A stretch of DNA of 64,000 bases from Cruorifilaria tuberocauda (taxonomy: Eukaryota > Nematoda > Chromadorea > Rhabditida > Onchocercidae), in NCBI GenBank assembly GCA_013365365.1, contig JABVXU010000004.1, positions 248,001 to 312,000 of the forward strand. The letters are read 5' to 3'. The notes beneath the pieces were generated by a model. It was not told the origin of the DNA. It saw only the letters and a list, made by a program, of their open reading frames with translations, and searched no databases. Below, piece by piece: positions 1 to 13,664 of the stretch. The position numbers and the translations under genes are program-made. Within the stretch, counting starts at the first letter, position 1. Each line of letters starts with the position of its first letter.

Positions 1-93
1 TTTAACACTAGGCTTTCCAAGATTGATTGAAAGACCGATGACCCATGTACATCAATCGAAATATTCTCTTGATAGGTTGTAATAATTTTCAGG

Positions 94-1177
94 ATGCGAC
101 CATTGTCGGATGAAGAGGCAGAAATTGTTTTTAAGAAACTAGCACATTATATTGGTAACAATGTGAGGTCATTAGTTGAACGAGGGGACGACACATATTG
201 CTTCAGGTTACACAAGGTTGTGTTTTAAATTATCAAAATTAAAATTTCTGGTTATTAAATCACATGCAGAATTTTGAAGGATCGGGTATATTATTGCACC
301 GAAAAACTCATGCGCAAAGCAGCTTGCGTGTCGCGAGAGCCACTGCTCAACTTTGGCACATGTCTAGGCAAATTTACAAAGACGAAGAAGTTTCGAATGC
401 ATATCACTGCACTCGACTATATAGCACCTTATGCTAAGGTATATTTTTAGAATCTAAATTAAAATTGTGAATTAACAATCATGAAAGTCTTCTACTGGTT
501 TGTGTTGAACGGCAGTTTATTTTTCAAAGCTGGACAAATCTTAGCATATTTTGGGAGATTTATTTCTCTTCCTTCATTATAGATTGTAAGAATGCCTTAT
601 TTAATAGATTTTTTAAATCTCATCAAGTGAACATTTTCAAGGGACTTTAATTTTAGTGTAAAATATGGGTGAAACCGAGTGCAGAACAGCAATTCTTATA
701 CGGTAATAATATATTGAAGTCGGGAATAAATCGAATGACAGAAGGTACTGGATCACACCAAGGAGTTGTTCTGTACAATATGAATGATTTACCACTCGGA
801 TTTGGAGTTACAACAAAGGTAGAGTTTTTTCAAATTTTTTTTTTCAAAATCGAAATAAGCTTTCGTATAATAAGATTTGTCGAATTTTTTAAATATGTGT
901 TACCTTGCTGTAAACAACTTGAGTAATCATAGTAATTGCCTTGCAATATACTGTTCAAGCTTTCTCTAGTCTTTATTTCAATGAACGAATTTTAAAAAAT
1001 TTAAGATTTGGACTTTGATTATTAGACCATGAGATAATTCCATTGCAAATAATCTTGTTTGAAAGAATGCTGATTTAGAATACTGCAGAATGTAGACGAG
1101 CTGATCTGACATCTATTGTTGTGTTACACCAGGCAGATCTTGGCGAATATATTCGTAATGAAGCTATATTGACTTAA
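94..1177 (+). CDS. NIP7: 60S ribosome biogenesis factor NIP7
   Basis: Four exons, 94-216, 280-438, 657-818 and 1079-1177, join in phase to a 180-aa protein, the same length as human NIP7. The start [20 protein letters not shown] matches the family start. The middle has SLGTC-like [17 protein letters not shown] followed by [13 protein letters not shown]. The C-terminal PUA RNA-binding domain carries [19 protein letters not shown] and ends in [19 protein letters not shown]7 is a conserved nucleolar factor for pre-rRNA processing and 60S assembly. A 3' splice site ends at position 92, one base before the codon context of the ATG, so this is either a spliced-leader site or the end of an intron whose 5' exon is outside the window. 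The gene converges on MUS81; the two stop codons are 226 bp apart. Confidence 0.96.
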
Positions 1178-1403
1178 TGTATTTCCATTCTAAAATTTAT
1201 TTTGTGTGTGTGTGTGTTTGTGTTTTTTTTCACGTCAAAAATCTATAAATTCGAGGAAGTTGGAAAAAATTTGTTGAAATTTTATCTTTCATCCTTTTTG
1301 GAAATCCATAAGTTCGAACAGTTGGAAAAAATGCTTGCTCTGAGAATATAAAATACACGAAGTGCAGGAAATTAGTGAAAGATAAATTGTACTTCTTCAA
1401 AAA
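1178..1403. other. Convergent 3' intergenic spacer NIP7/MUS81
   Basis: This short spacer holds the 3' ends of two convergent genes. It has a small TG-rich run near 1203-1222 followed by a T tract, and two imprecise copies of a TTGGAAAAAAT-containing stretch near 1258 and 1320. The 3' UTRs of the two genes may overlap. No gene is seen. Confidence 0.6.
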
Positions 1404-3874
1404 TTAAACTTCGGAATAAAATTTCGCCAAATTTGCACTGGCGTCTTTGGTTATACCCAGAAGTTTTTCGGAGAGGGCTATTGCTCGGTGTTGCTTTGGA
1501 AGTGAGGCGTAAAAACCTGCGAGTGCTGCAAAAGATGGAAAATAATCGACAATAAGCGATGCTTTCTGGACACTGATCTGTGGGCACACGACAAGTTGCC
1601 GCAAGAAGACATCTTTGACATTACGGCATTGGGTTTTTTTCGACATTTTTTGGAATTTCTCAAAACTCATTCCCGTGAACTGAAAACAGAAAAAATGGCA
1701 AAAATTCACTTTTTGAAAAGTTTTGATTCTCCTTTCCTCGATTTTGCCTCTGCAAACCACTTTATGAAAAGCAAACAACTATATTTAATTAAACTAACCT
1801 CTTGAAATGTTACTTTTCTTATCAAACGTTCCAAAATTTTAGACAAGAGAAGTGCCGTATGCTCCACATCGCTAGTACGATAAACCAAAAATCTACAATT
1901 CACCTAAATGACACATACCACACTGTAGACATAAGGTCATTTAAAGTTGTAAGTTACATACCGGTTTTCTATGTGAGTAGTGACAAGTGCTTGTTCGAGA
2001 GCAGTATTGGAAAACATGGATCCTTCTAAGATGTATACTATGTTTGGGATTCCAACTGATATTAAACGCCGTTTCTGCTCTTCGTACCTGAAATTATGAA
2101 TGATTTGATGATAATCAGAAGTGCTTTCTCACTCAATATCATTTTCAGAAAATGAACAAAAGACTCATAACCTTGTCTGCACTATACTACATCGCAGATC
2201 GTCAAGTGTCTTACGTTCAACAATGATATCAAGTACCATCTCTGCACCGTTACACATTCGCATTATCCATAAGTAATCACCAACCGATAAAGAACGCATC
2301 TCGTACAACATACCCTACAAATTAACATCTTTTTGATACATTTCTGATTCGTTCTATAATTATAGGAATGAAATTTATTTGCTGAGTATTTGACGCAAAC
2401 ATATTATGATGTTATTTGATCAAGAAATTTCAAAATATCGATGATTATACAAATAACTAGAGATGATAGTTCTAAAAAAGGAAATCATATTCAAAATTTA
2501 GTTTTCATTCATCAAATTCTTCAAAGTTTATCATAACCTTTTTCTGAAACGAGTTGCACATTTGCTGGAATTTCCTGGTATTGGTGCTTTCTCGATTGTC
2601 AATAATCAATATTATCTTTAAAAAAATAGAACTGTAGCTAGTAAATGCAATTTAATCTTCTTAACTTTGAAGATAACGTACAGATTAAAAAAATCAGAAG
2701 ATCATACTTGAACAGTACTAAATGTAGAAGGATGGTAAGTAATGCTATCATCGCATTCTTGTGATAAAGTGCAAACTTGTTCCAATTTATCATCAGAGTG
2801 TATCAAATCAATCTGCTCAATATCGTCATTTATGTAATTTATCATTTTAACATTCAGCGCACCAGGTCTTCGAATAACTTGTACTTCTTCGCAACACGGT
2901 TCATTCATGGGGACTGATGAATCGACGATATCTTCGCTTCCCAACGCTTTCTTCGATAACTGTAATGGTTGAATTGCCCTGATAAAACGTTTACAATTAT
3001 GATTCGACTTCATACTTTCAACATTCAAGCGCTGTGTCAAATGTCTGGTATTTCTTGATTCGATGAGATCAACACGAGTCGCATGCAATGCTTCCTCAGT
3101 TTGAAGCAATCCCAATTTCTTTTCTATACGATTTGAATGGTTGAGGAATTGCAAAAATTCCCCTTTCTTCATCTGGTCAATCTGCTTCAAACTTGGTATG
3201 GCCAAATTCTGTGAGCAAAATATATTCCATGCTTTTTCAAGTTTTCGAGCTATTTGATCACCAATACCTGGAACAGTTCACAACTAAAAATCACAACTAA
3301 AAATCACAACTAAAAATAACAACTAAAAATAACAACTAAAAATCACAACTAAAAATTACAACTAATAAATCACAACCAATAAATCAAACCGTATGAACGG
3401 AGTTCAGTAGCAATAGATGAGCGATTCATAAGTAAAAATAGAATATGAGAGCAGTGCACACTTTATGCATCATCGCGTCAGTGAATAATTAAAAGACTAG
3501 TCAACTTTTAATAATAATTTTGTCCTGTTAAAATGTTTACTATTTGTGCACATGGGGGTGATCTATGCTAACGGTCAAAGCTGCGCATTATTACTATGTA
3601 GTTATATGGCTTTAATTGGTCTTTTAATATCCTCCTTTCTCGACCAAATACTATAATCAGAAAAATTGTATAAAGGAAGAATCAGTTAATTACCTCGAAT
3701 ATTTTTAAGATCTGTAAATGTGACAATATCCAACGGATATGCTTTTAAATTAATTAATGCTCGACATAGAACAGAACGAAAATTTCCGTCATCCACACTC
3801 TCTTTCCAGTCCAATAATAACCTTATATAAAATCTGTTTCTTGGGAAAGTACGACGTATTTTTACTCGACTCAT
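1404..3874 (-). CDS. MUS81: Crossover junction endonuclease MUS81
   Basis: Seven exons on the minus strand, in order 3874-3694, 3267-2708, 2615-2538, 2314-2172, 2087-1962, 1892-1799 and 1679-1404, give 485 aa with all phases closing. The N-terminus aligns with the MUS81 helix-hairpin-helix region (NRFYIRLLLDWKES, then the split IRG/IGDQIARKLEKAW). The ERCC4 nuclease core has LIIDNRE at about 250-256 and the catalytic GDXnERKX3D motif (G285-D286, E306-R307-K308, D312). The C-terminal tandem HhH region includes VKDVFLRQL and VQKASLIVDYF. With an EME1-type partner, MUS81 cuts branched structures such as 3' flaps, stalled forks and nicked Holliday junctions. All catalytic residues are present. 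The exon 5 to 6 junction was chosen as CG/A because it matches the family without insertion; another donor 4 nt downstream with an earlier acceptor would add three residues. A 3' splice site at about 3902 lies just upstream of the ATG. Confidence 0.93.
3279..3384. repeat. 13-bp minisatellite in MUS81 intron 1
   Basis: There are about eight tandem units of CACAACTAAAAAT (first three identical, then AACAACTAAAAAT twice, then more degenerate 13-14 bp units). The array lies inside MUS81 intron 1 and ends 11 bp before its 3' splice site. On the sense (minus) strand six units read TTTTTAG, a good nematode 3' splice-site core. Confidence 0.92.
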
Positions 3875-5197
3875 AAGCTCTTTCGCTCTACAGACGGGCG
3901 CCTGAAATCTCTGGAAATTTATGTGGATTAATCAGATGCAAAAATTTCTTTAACATGAAGTCATTCAGTTATTATCTTCCCCTCTCAACAGAAATCAGTG
4001 TATAGATAACTGAATGCAAAGAAAGCCTTACTGAGTTGAAAAGAACCACTACTTCAAAAATTATTTGTCTAAAGAAATTTAATATTCAATATCCTTATCA
4101 CCAGATTCCTTTATTGGACAAAAGGTTAAGCTAATATCATTTACTAAAAGTAAATTGAAGAAAACCAAACGCTACAGACGGATAAAACCTGGTGAAAATT
4201 TGTTTTTCCAAGCAGTCAAGTAGAATAGAAAATCAATATTTATTTAATAAAGTAAATCCAACAATAAAGAAAAATGCAAGATCATTGTATTACCTCGTCA
4301 TTGTACAGGACACAAAGAACAAAGACGATGAATGAATGAAACAATGACAAGCAACACTGAAAATTCGAATACTTCACCTAATGTTGCATTTATTATTGCG
4401 CGCATCTATGGGAATTAACTTCGGCAAAATAAGAAAATGAAACTCAATGAATTTTCTGAATGAGTCAATCGTGAAATTCTTTCCTCCAGTGCACTTTCAA
4501 TTCTTTGTTGCTGCATGCCTTTTCCAAAAACAAATTATTTTATTGGAATGTTATATGCTGCATTGACCTGATTTGAAAAGAGATACAGAAGTCTATTGGC
4601 AGTTTAATCCAATAAACGACCGCATGCTTGTAACAATGAACATCGCATGAAAAACTGATGTAATCCATAATAATAATAAGCTGGAGGAGTCTTTAAAACA
4701 GTGAGAGTTTACTTATTGACGTTTGAATCAAGATGATACTAAATCGAAAAGAAAAAAAAATTTGCAGATCAGGCAGTTCAGATGAAGAAAATGCTAGAAA
4801 AAACAGCATTAGAAATGAATGAAAAATGAAAAAATAAATGGTTAAAAAATGAAATAAAAATGTAAACCAATTGATAGAGGTATGATTGACTACGACACCG
4901 GGTTTACAGCTCCAAAATACATACATACATGCACCCAGAGGCAAAATCTTTTGTACGCGAGTAGCAATGTTAAAACAAGTTTAACAGCTAACAAGAGTCA
5001 AACTACTATTGGATCTTATTAGACAATATGAAATACAAGGCAATTTTTCAAGAACTCTGTGAAACTGCTTTTTTCAGAAACTGGATGGAATTAATATAAA
5101 AAATGACACAGTAGTTCGGCATAAACAAATTCAAAACTATCTTTAATATAATCTAATGACCAAATCTAATTTTATATAAGAAGTACCTCAAGTATTA
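3875..5197. other. Intergenic region SETD2 to MUS81
   Basis: About 1.3 kb lies between the SETD2 stop codon and the MUS81 start, both on the minus strand. It must hold the SETD2 3' end and the MUS81 promoter. Short A-rich runs and an ACATACATACAT motif near 4918 are visible. No convincing coding exon is seen. Confidence 0.5.
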
Positions 5198-8100
5198 TCA
5201 ATAGGAATTATGAACTTTATTTTTTCGGGAATATTGGCCATCACCAAGCCGTGCCAAATATTCTGCCACAAACTTCCTTGCTTTATCTCGTACTGATTCT
5301 GTCACTTTAAGTTCTGTTTCACCAACTCGTTTCAATTCTTTTTCTAATATTGTGTGCGTTAGCTGTAAAATAATAATAACTTCGTTTGAAACTATAGTGT
5401 CATCATTCCTCATGAACATGTCAATATGATTAAAAAAATTATTCAACAAATTATACGGTTTGCATTAGTTTTACTTTATACGGAAAAAACACGAAGTTAA
5501 TTTATACTTTCGAAAATGAACAAAACATTGCTAAAGTATATAATGCATTACCGCAAAGGTGAAAGGCACTGCTATACCAGTGTTCTAAAATAAATGACTA
5601 AGAAATATTTTTTTCTTTAATACAATCTGAACTATCGATGATGCATTCTTTCTAGTATGAGAACATTATAAATGATCACACTTCTTCCATCAAATATATT
5701 ATTAGAACAATAAAATAGAAGCTACGTATATCGTAAGTTTCAACAACTTCAATTCTATGCGCTGATAATTTTATTTAAAAATTAAAATCAGCTTTTACCT
5801 TCCGTAATACATATTTATAATCATCAGCCGATGCAAATTTTAGCTTTCGAATTGGCTCCAACATACCGCCAACATATTTCACTATCTCAACTTTGAATGT
5901 TGCACGCGTATCAATACGATCCGTTGTAGTGTCAGCTGAAGCATTTCCACCTTCAAATTCATCGGGCAAAGTCCAAGCGGATTCCCTAAAAAATTACATA
6001 TATCAAAACAAAATTCATAGCTTTACGAAAATTTGAGACTTCTGCACATTCTATTCTTCAATGCTATTGATCGTTTATTAGCATAAAACCAGAATTGCAA
6101 CACAGCTATAGAAAATATATACTACATGCGTTCCCCATTAAACGTCTATTAACATCGACAATAAATTCAAAGCTGTTTTTTGGCAAAGATTGAAAACATT
6201 TCTGAATTTAGTAACGAACAGAGCTATAAATGTCAGCACGATATAATTAATAATTTAAAAGCAATGTCAACTATACCTGGTTTCTTTATTGTAATAATAG
6301 ACCGCACCCTCCTCTGTGGTAGCTTGTATCCATAAAGACTGTTTAGTTTGCGAAGGTGGAGGAGGTGGCGGCACATTACTCACATCGTTTGAATTTTTTT
6401 GTGCAGTCCTCTTTTGCTTCTCCTGTATACGTTTCTTGATTTCTGCTCGTTTTGCTTTCAGTGCCACCAAATGCTAAAGTTTTATTGACAAAAAAATCTT
6501 TGAAATCTTTCTCAGCTGAAGAAAAATCGAAAGATTGACAGAACTTTGAAAACTAACCTTCTCGAGCATTTCGATATCCTCATCTGTTGGGTTTTCCGTA
6601 TCGATCGGACCAATTGTAAGCATATTTGGATTTTCATCAGGTGTTTTAGGTAATTTTGGTGGCGGTGGGGAAGGTGCATCTAAGATATTCGTCATTTCTG
6701 TCATGTTCTGTAAATATTGAACTAATCATGAATTAAAAAATACAAAAACAATGTCATTCAAGTGAATTTAAGAATTTCTTTCTGACTATTATTTAAAGCA
6801 AATTGGACATCAAATAAATAACCAATATTACCTGCGGAGTTAGTAGCATTCCCATCATAGGATACTGTTGCTGTTGATAATAGTCAATGAATTGTTGGTA
6901 TGCAGCAGAGGATGGATCATATTTTGCGTATACGGTGTTCCAATCGAAAAATTCTGGGAATGGATGCTCACTGTATGAAAAATTTACTGAATCTGGTAAA
7001 CCAGCAGCAAATAATGCTTCAGGAAGAAGCTTTGGCGGTGGAGGAGTATAGAAATCAGAATCTGCAGCATATAATTCATACATGGAACTCGGATTTCTTT
7101 CACCAACAATATCAAACCGTGAACGACGCTTCCTCGATTTGTTTTCACCTTCATTATCTTCATTAATGCGCGATGAGTCAGTCACAATTACTGGTGACTG
7201 TTTGAAGTCCTCGTTTTCCAGATGCGTCAAATCTTTGACGAAAATTGGTAAGTCAGCTAAAACACACCAAAATTCACTGCTAAAAATGCTCTATCCGCAA
7301 TACTAACTGATCTCATCAAGTGATAAAATTTCAAGCCTTATGAATTGATGCTTGCCTCGAAATACTTGTCTGATTACAAGTTTTTCTGATGATTAATAAC
7401 AAACATAAAGTAGGATCAAATACCAAATACATGAACAGATCACATCTTATAGGATTCAAAGAAAGATTACGTTTGGAGTAACGACGCCGATCAAAGCATC
7501 GTTTTTTAGGCGGTGGTCCAAATCCATTCAACCTCCACAATGTGCTGCCATCATCCTTCTTGTCTACTATAACCCGTTTGCTTTTTTCATCCTCATCAGT
7601 CTTCTAAAAGAAAATATATGCAATTACGCATTATGAGCAAAGACAAAGAAATATGCACATCGAACTTGTTAAAACAAAAACAACAAAATTTTAAAAAAAC
7701 GAAAAAGAATAGAAACTTACTCGCACATAACGACTAATATCATGTTGAGTAGGAACTGGAGCTGTACGTTCTCGACGTGGAATTCGGTATTCTTCGCGCA
7801 AATTTATCCACTTAAAGTCATAAATATACGAGAACAGAAAATTTGGAAATTGATGCAAAAAAGCATACATATAAACAAGACATAAAATATTTGATATTAC
7901 CAACCTTTTCCATTAACTTCGCAGCTTTTGAAATCATTTCATAATGCAAACTTTCTATAACTGGATCTGGATCTTTCGATGGTGTTGAAGCTGAATATTT
8001 TGAAGTGGAAGGTATATCACAGCATATCGCATTTACTAATCTCCTTACAACATCTTCCACAACTTCGTCTATCGGACTCCTCTGCAAAATAAATCTTTTA

Positions 8101-11100
8101 AGAATTGAATTAATTATAGGACTTACAGAAAAGAGAAATATCACAGAAGAAACTAAAAAAGAAATCAAAACTCACTTTGCCAGCAATTTTTTCCACAGTT
8201 GAAGCCAAATGACTATCGATAACTTGATTCTTATTCACAATAGGCATAACATCCAATAAATCAAGTGATTTGATTTGCAACTGAAGAACAGAGCGCTCAT
8301 CATCAATCGGATAATCCGTGGCTAAGAAAACGTATAAAAGCCTCAGACCTGCAAATATCAAGCTTAATTATGTTTAAAATTTAAGACGAAAAATATGAAA
8401 TAAAAAAAAACCTGTGAGTACAGTTTGATATGGCAAGCAATTGAGTTCAATTTAAAGGACAATAAAACGAACCACTTTCTTGGATGAAAAGTCGTAATAC
8501 GTCAGGATGTGCAAACCGGATACACTGTATTAGGGAAGAACGCTGTGGCGCTTGCTCTACTTGTACCATTAATCTAACGAGATCACGAACTTGACTACGA
8601 TTTCGAGGAGGTCCTCGCGACAAAGCACTTATTATTGCCTAGAAATATGCTACTGCAATATTTAAAATATAGAAAAACAAATCCACAATGTACCACATAT
8701 AAGTAGAATACTACAAAATACCTTATTGCAACGTTGAGCTGATAGTTGCCTTTTCCTCTTTTTAGCAATGCGTGAACTTTTTTCCTTTTTTTCTGATTTC
8801 AACTTGCGCTTGGCGGATGAAATTTCATCATCCGTTTCACTTTCTTCAATTTCAGCTTCATCACTAATTTTATCCTCTTCTCCTTCGTCGCTTTCACTAT
8901 CATCACCTATTCGACCCCTACAGTTTGCAGCACCACAAAAGCATCGCTGTGCTTTCCGCCTAAATTTATGATTTTCTAATAATGTAATTCATACTTCAAT
9001 TATTTTGCAAACTAAGAAAATATTCATTAGATTTTTTCCATAGAGGACTTACTGCACAATGACCGTTTTTTCGTAAAACGATTTGCAGTACAGTAAAACT
9101 TATTACATACAAACATAAAACGAACTAGCATTCTAATTCGTAAAAGCTCCTAGATTACTGACAGTACTTGATAATTATGACATAGAGAACAGGAACATGA
9201 AACAACAAATTACCCGTAACGCTCAAGTTGATAGTCGAAAACAATTTCTTCTCCCAAGGCGATTGGCTTAATAACAAAGAAACCCACTCTCAATTGGCGA
9301 TCAACTGTCCACTGCAATCACTTTGTCAAAAATAAAAAAGTGATCAAAAATCGCCTAAAAACATTCTCAAAAACTAGTATCTATTTAATGTCTAAATATA
9401 TCTAAATAAATAAATCACACTCCGGATTGTAAAAATAAATCTGTGAAAAGTGTATTTGCGCTATTAAAGAAGTTTTGAGTCAAATTATCAACACCATAAT
9501 AATTAACATAAGTTGCGTCTTCCATATGTACCGCAAAAGTTTCATTTGTATTTTTCCTTCGTGAAAGAAGGTGAAAATTCCTGTTGATTACCAATATTTC
9601 AAAATAAAATTTTGACAGAAAACGAAATGGATCATGGAAAACAGCAGATGAGAATTGTTGTTAAAATCAAATTAACTTCTGACACAATGTAAGTTGACGT
9701 ATCTTACACCCAACTAGACAACCTATAACTAACCTACAGCTCTACTCATTTCAAAGTCATCTTGATAAATTACAGTTGTCTCGATACTTTTGTGCATTTC
9801 AGCATATTAATTCGATCATCTTTTTCGCACAATCCATGGCAAGCGCATTTCAGGAAAACTCACCAACTTTGACATTGCACTTCGGTACTCGACAACTGTA
9901 ATTTAAAAAGACAATTCACAATTTTCTAATACCACTAGGATTTTCCCAACACATATTTCAGAGCAAAAAAAGACATTCAAATTGAAATGTTATGATCGCC
10001 AAAAAACAAGTTTTGCAATCTCTTTGAAGCCAGCAGTCTCTTTAAAATTATTAGAAGAAAAGTGGGAGCTAAAAATACTAAACTAAATTGATTGCAATAC
10101 AACCGCTGTAAAGAAACAACCGTACCTTCTGACTTTCGCAATTCGGGTCACAAGAATGATTTATGAATCGTGAAACATTCCCTTTGGCAGTTGCATCTAT
10201 CACAGCACCGTTCTTAAGTGCCATAAGATAGTGATGCACATGTTTCGGGTCTTTACCATATCTAGAAATCCATAAAAATTTTCTCTGGATCCGGTAAATT
10301 GTTACATAACTTTTCTCTTTTCCAAAGGTCATATTTCTAAAACAAATAACCTTTTTCCACGACGTATCATTTCTTCAGCGTCAATAACTTCACCAACATA
10401 TTCAATAATGAAACGGCCACTGAAATTTTCAAAAACTAAGTAGATGAAGAAAACAAAATAAAAAACATATTGTTTTACTTAAAAATCAAACCGATAAGAA
10501 ATGTTTTTAACAAAATGTAAAACAGGACTTCGGGACAATCTCAGTTGGGCATTAATGATATCACAAAAACAATGCTTGACGAAGAATTTTGGCAAAACAT
10601 ACGGCTCAAGTGGTTCCGCAGCTCTCAAACCCCAACCTTTCACACCTGCATTGAACACTTCCACTTTCGCATATTGTTTCTGGAAATACCAAACGCGACT
10701 TCACTTCACTTTAAATTTTCATTTTGGAGTAAGCAGTTCAATCAATTAAGATTTTGGTATGCCATGTAACTAACATTATGAAATCGTCTATTGGCGCATC
10801 CCACTCCACTCGGACACCGTGATCCACATTCTGTATACAGCTCTCGATTGATGCAACCGGAACTGCAACCACGACCTTCCGCTATTTCCGCCGATGTCGG
10901 TTCACAGAAACAACGGACAACCTGTAGCAAATAAGCGTCATTTTCATGATTTCCCCAATGTTTACAAAAACAAAAAGCAGAGTTTCACTTTCAAATATAT
11001 GAAATAGTATATGAAAAGAACACTGCATATCTGTCATTTAAACAGATTTTGATGCAATCTTAGCTTGAAATGAAAGAATTACTTACTACTTACCTTAGCC

Positions 11101-13664
11101 TCTTTAATTAAGCTTTCATCGCAGAGTATAATATTTTCATCTAAATGTTCATACTGCGCAGGTTGACTAATTGGCGCCAGTTGCACAGAGGGAACTTGTA
11201 TCGTTAATGCATTAAGTTCGTTTTTATTCCCATTCAGAGTTAACATAGTTTTCGATAGTAAGGATTCCTTATTTGTCGAAACATTTGAATCAGTAGGTAT
11301 ATTTATAGTGGTAGCGTTTTCTTCGATTTGTTTCCGTCCCACACTAGTTCGCAGATATCCATGATCTAATGATGGAAGTATTTTAGGGGTAGAATTGAAG
11401 GAATACATGGAAATCGATGTTGCTGATGAAACAGAGGATACTGAAGATTCTTGTTCACCTTCCTCATTTGTTTCAGTTTTTGGAGCATCCGTCTTCCCTT
11501 GTCGCTGAAGAAAATATACTGATTCTGACGGTAATTTCGCTTCTTTTATTTGATGCTCTTGCGGAAAATGCATCGCAAACCATGATGCGACTGTTCTTTC
11601 AACACTGTCTACAATTGCTGTAGTTTCATTATCCACTAAACGTACCGAATTCGCTTTCAAATCAGGATTGTACTGAAGGTTTGGATAAGACAATACTGAT
11701 TCTGAAACGCTATTGCAGTTCGATCCAACACTTAGCCTTAACTGCTCTTTACCTTCTTGCGGCGCTGCCTTTTGCTTCATCCATTGTTTTTCCAAAACCT
11801 GCATTTCATTCATTACATAATCTGATTGGTTCTGTTCAGCTGACGAAGCAGTAGTAGCTTCTGACTGTGAACTCGATTTCGGCTTTGAAAAGCATTGTGG
11901 AATGACTATTTCTCCAGGATCAGAAGATTGTTGAATTAAAGACTTCGTATGCAACAAATTTCTGCCTGTATCAGAATTAGAATTTTCGAAAACAGCTGAA
12001 GTTTCTGCATATTCCAGTATTGTCTTTGGCCGTTCTTTAAAACATAATTTTGGCAAATCGCGCAACTCAACTTCTGGTTCCCAAATCTTCACATCTCCAG
12101 TAGGAAGTTCTTTTGGCGTTTTCGTGAACTTCCACTTAATTACTACTTTTTCTTTATTTAATATAGCTTCGGAAGCAAGATCTGCAGTGCAAGGTAAAAG
12201 TGCACAACTATCATTACTACTAACTTCGGGTGGCAAAGCTATATCACAAGGATCACATGGAAGTGCTATACTATCCAGCGATAGATCAACACAGTTACTA
12301 CTTTGGCTAGTACATCCTTCCATTTTCGTACTCACAATCTTTAACACAGCTCCGTCATTTGCAAAAATCTTTTTCCTTTCATTTTCGTCAGTCGTTTTGT
12401 TACAAGCTCCGTTGCGCGCCACATCTAAATCAACAGTACATTTTTTCCCAATGGTTTCGTTTGTGTTGGACGCTAAAGCATCATTCAATTGTACACAGAA
12501 TGGTGATCCGACATCCCATCTCGAAGGTCTTTTCACTTCTAAACCCGCAATATTTTCCCGAGTATGCATATTGACTCCAATCCTCTCCGGTTCTTCATTC
12601 TCCACATCTCTTTGTGTGAGAAAATTTGAAGGTTTTTCCATTTGCGAAATAATCTCATATTCATCTTTTTCATCGACATCCATATCGACCTAGAAAAAAC
12701 ATTAAAATCAAATTTCCACAAATTTAGAAACTGAACTAGAATATTAAACTATTCTCAACTATGTATGCTGACATACGAATCACTGATATTAGTGTTAGAT
12801 CGCCACCATTAAGTAAAGTTCACGCTCCATCAAAATTGATTTTCATTCTCTCCATCTAGACGATTAGTTTATGGTAAGAAATTATGGACTGATTACTTTC
12901 AACCACTTCACATTGATCTATGCATTATTTTCTTGCAAGATTTGCAAGAAACACTGTGCATTATTTTTTATTTGTAGATTTCATAGGGAAAAAAATTCCG
13001 GTGAGATAATATCTTTTCCTTAAAATGCCGAAATCAGTAAAGTATCATCGATTCAAACATCCGATACAGATATGTTTCTGTTAAAACAGTACATAATAAT
13101 CAATTTTATCTCCTCATTTATTTTTCTAATTAGTAATATTAAAAATTTCTTCGTAATACCTTTACATAATATAAATAATTTAGGATACACAAACTTATTC
13201 CTTAAATTTAACAATTATATTATGACAAACATTAAAATTTTGCCCAATTTTGACCCTCTAACAAGATATTTCGAAAAATTTATCTCCCAACTTCCTTTTT
13301 AAATTGTATCACAAACTCTCAAGATAACTAAGTTATGCAGGCAAGCGGAAAAATAAACAAATTTTCCTATAACAACACAATATGATATAATAATTTTAAA
13401 ATATAACCTGATATCTACAGATCTTAAATACATTATTCATTAAATAATGAGCACGATTATTGAACGAATATACAATTCGTCCTCTTCACCATGATATTTC
13501 GCTTTGTAAGAATATTTCTTCATTCATAGCTATCTTAACATCGTTTGTGAAAACACTTCTTACAAATAAATTACTTCGCGAAATAAGCTTACTATTTCAG
13601 TTGAATCCTTTTTGTCATCCATTTCTTCCACTAACCAGCGTTGCTTCATCAATTTAATACTCAT
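5198..13664 (-). CDS. SETD2: Histone H3K36 methyltransferase SETD2/MET-1
   Basis: Eighteen exons (13664-13593, 12689-11094, 10921-10775, 10679-10603, 10419-10351, 10261-10126, 9311-9214, 8959-8722, 8638-8473, 8348-8176, 8081-7905, 7810-7721, 7603-7471, 7256-6832, 6707-6558, 6473-6277, 5985-5799, 5362-5198) close in phase to 1431 aa. Residues 1-556 are unrecognised, acidic and Ser-rich. Then come AWS ([30 protein letters not shown], about 557-605), SET ([40 protein letters not shown], about 610-735) and post-SET ([11 protein letters not shown]). After a Lys/Ser-rich linker, Pro-rich stretches precede a WW domain ([16 protein letters not shown], about 1294-1325), and the C-terminus is an SRI domain ([20 protein letters not shown] to [10 protein letters not shown]). 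Known members bind phosphorylated Pol II CTD through SRI and trimethylate H3K36 on transcribed genes. Exon 1 was added because it starts with ATG 8 bp after a CTGTTCAG 3' splice site and joins exon 2 in phase through a GTAAGC donor; without it the protein starts at 12683. Confidence 0.95.

Noticed and set aside
12124..12693. Plus-strand 189-codon frame
   Set aside because: It is the antisense shadow of the large SETD2 exon 2, which has clear phase-consistent splice partners.
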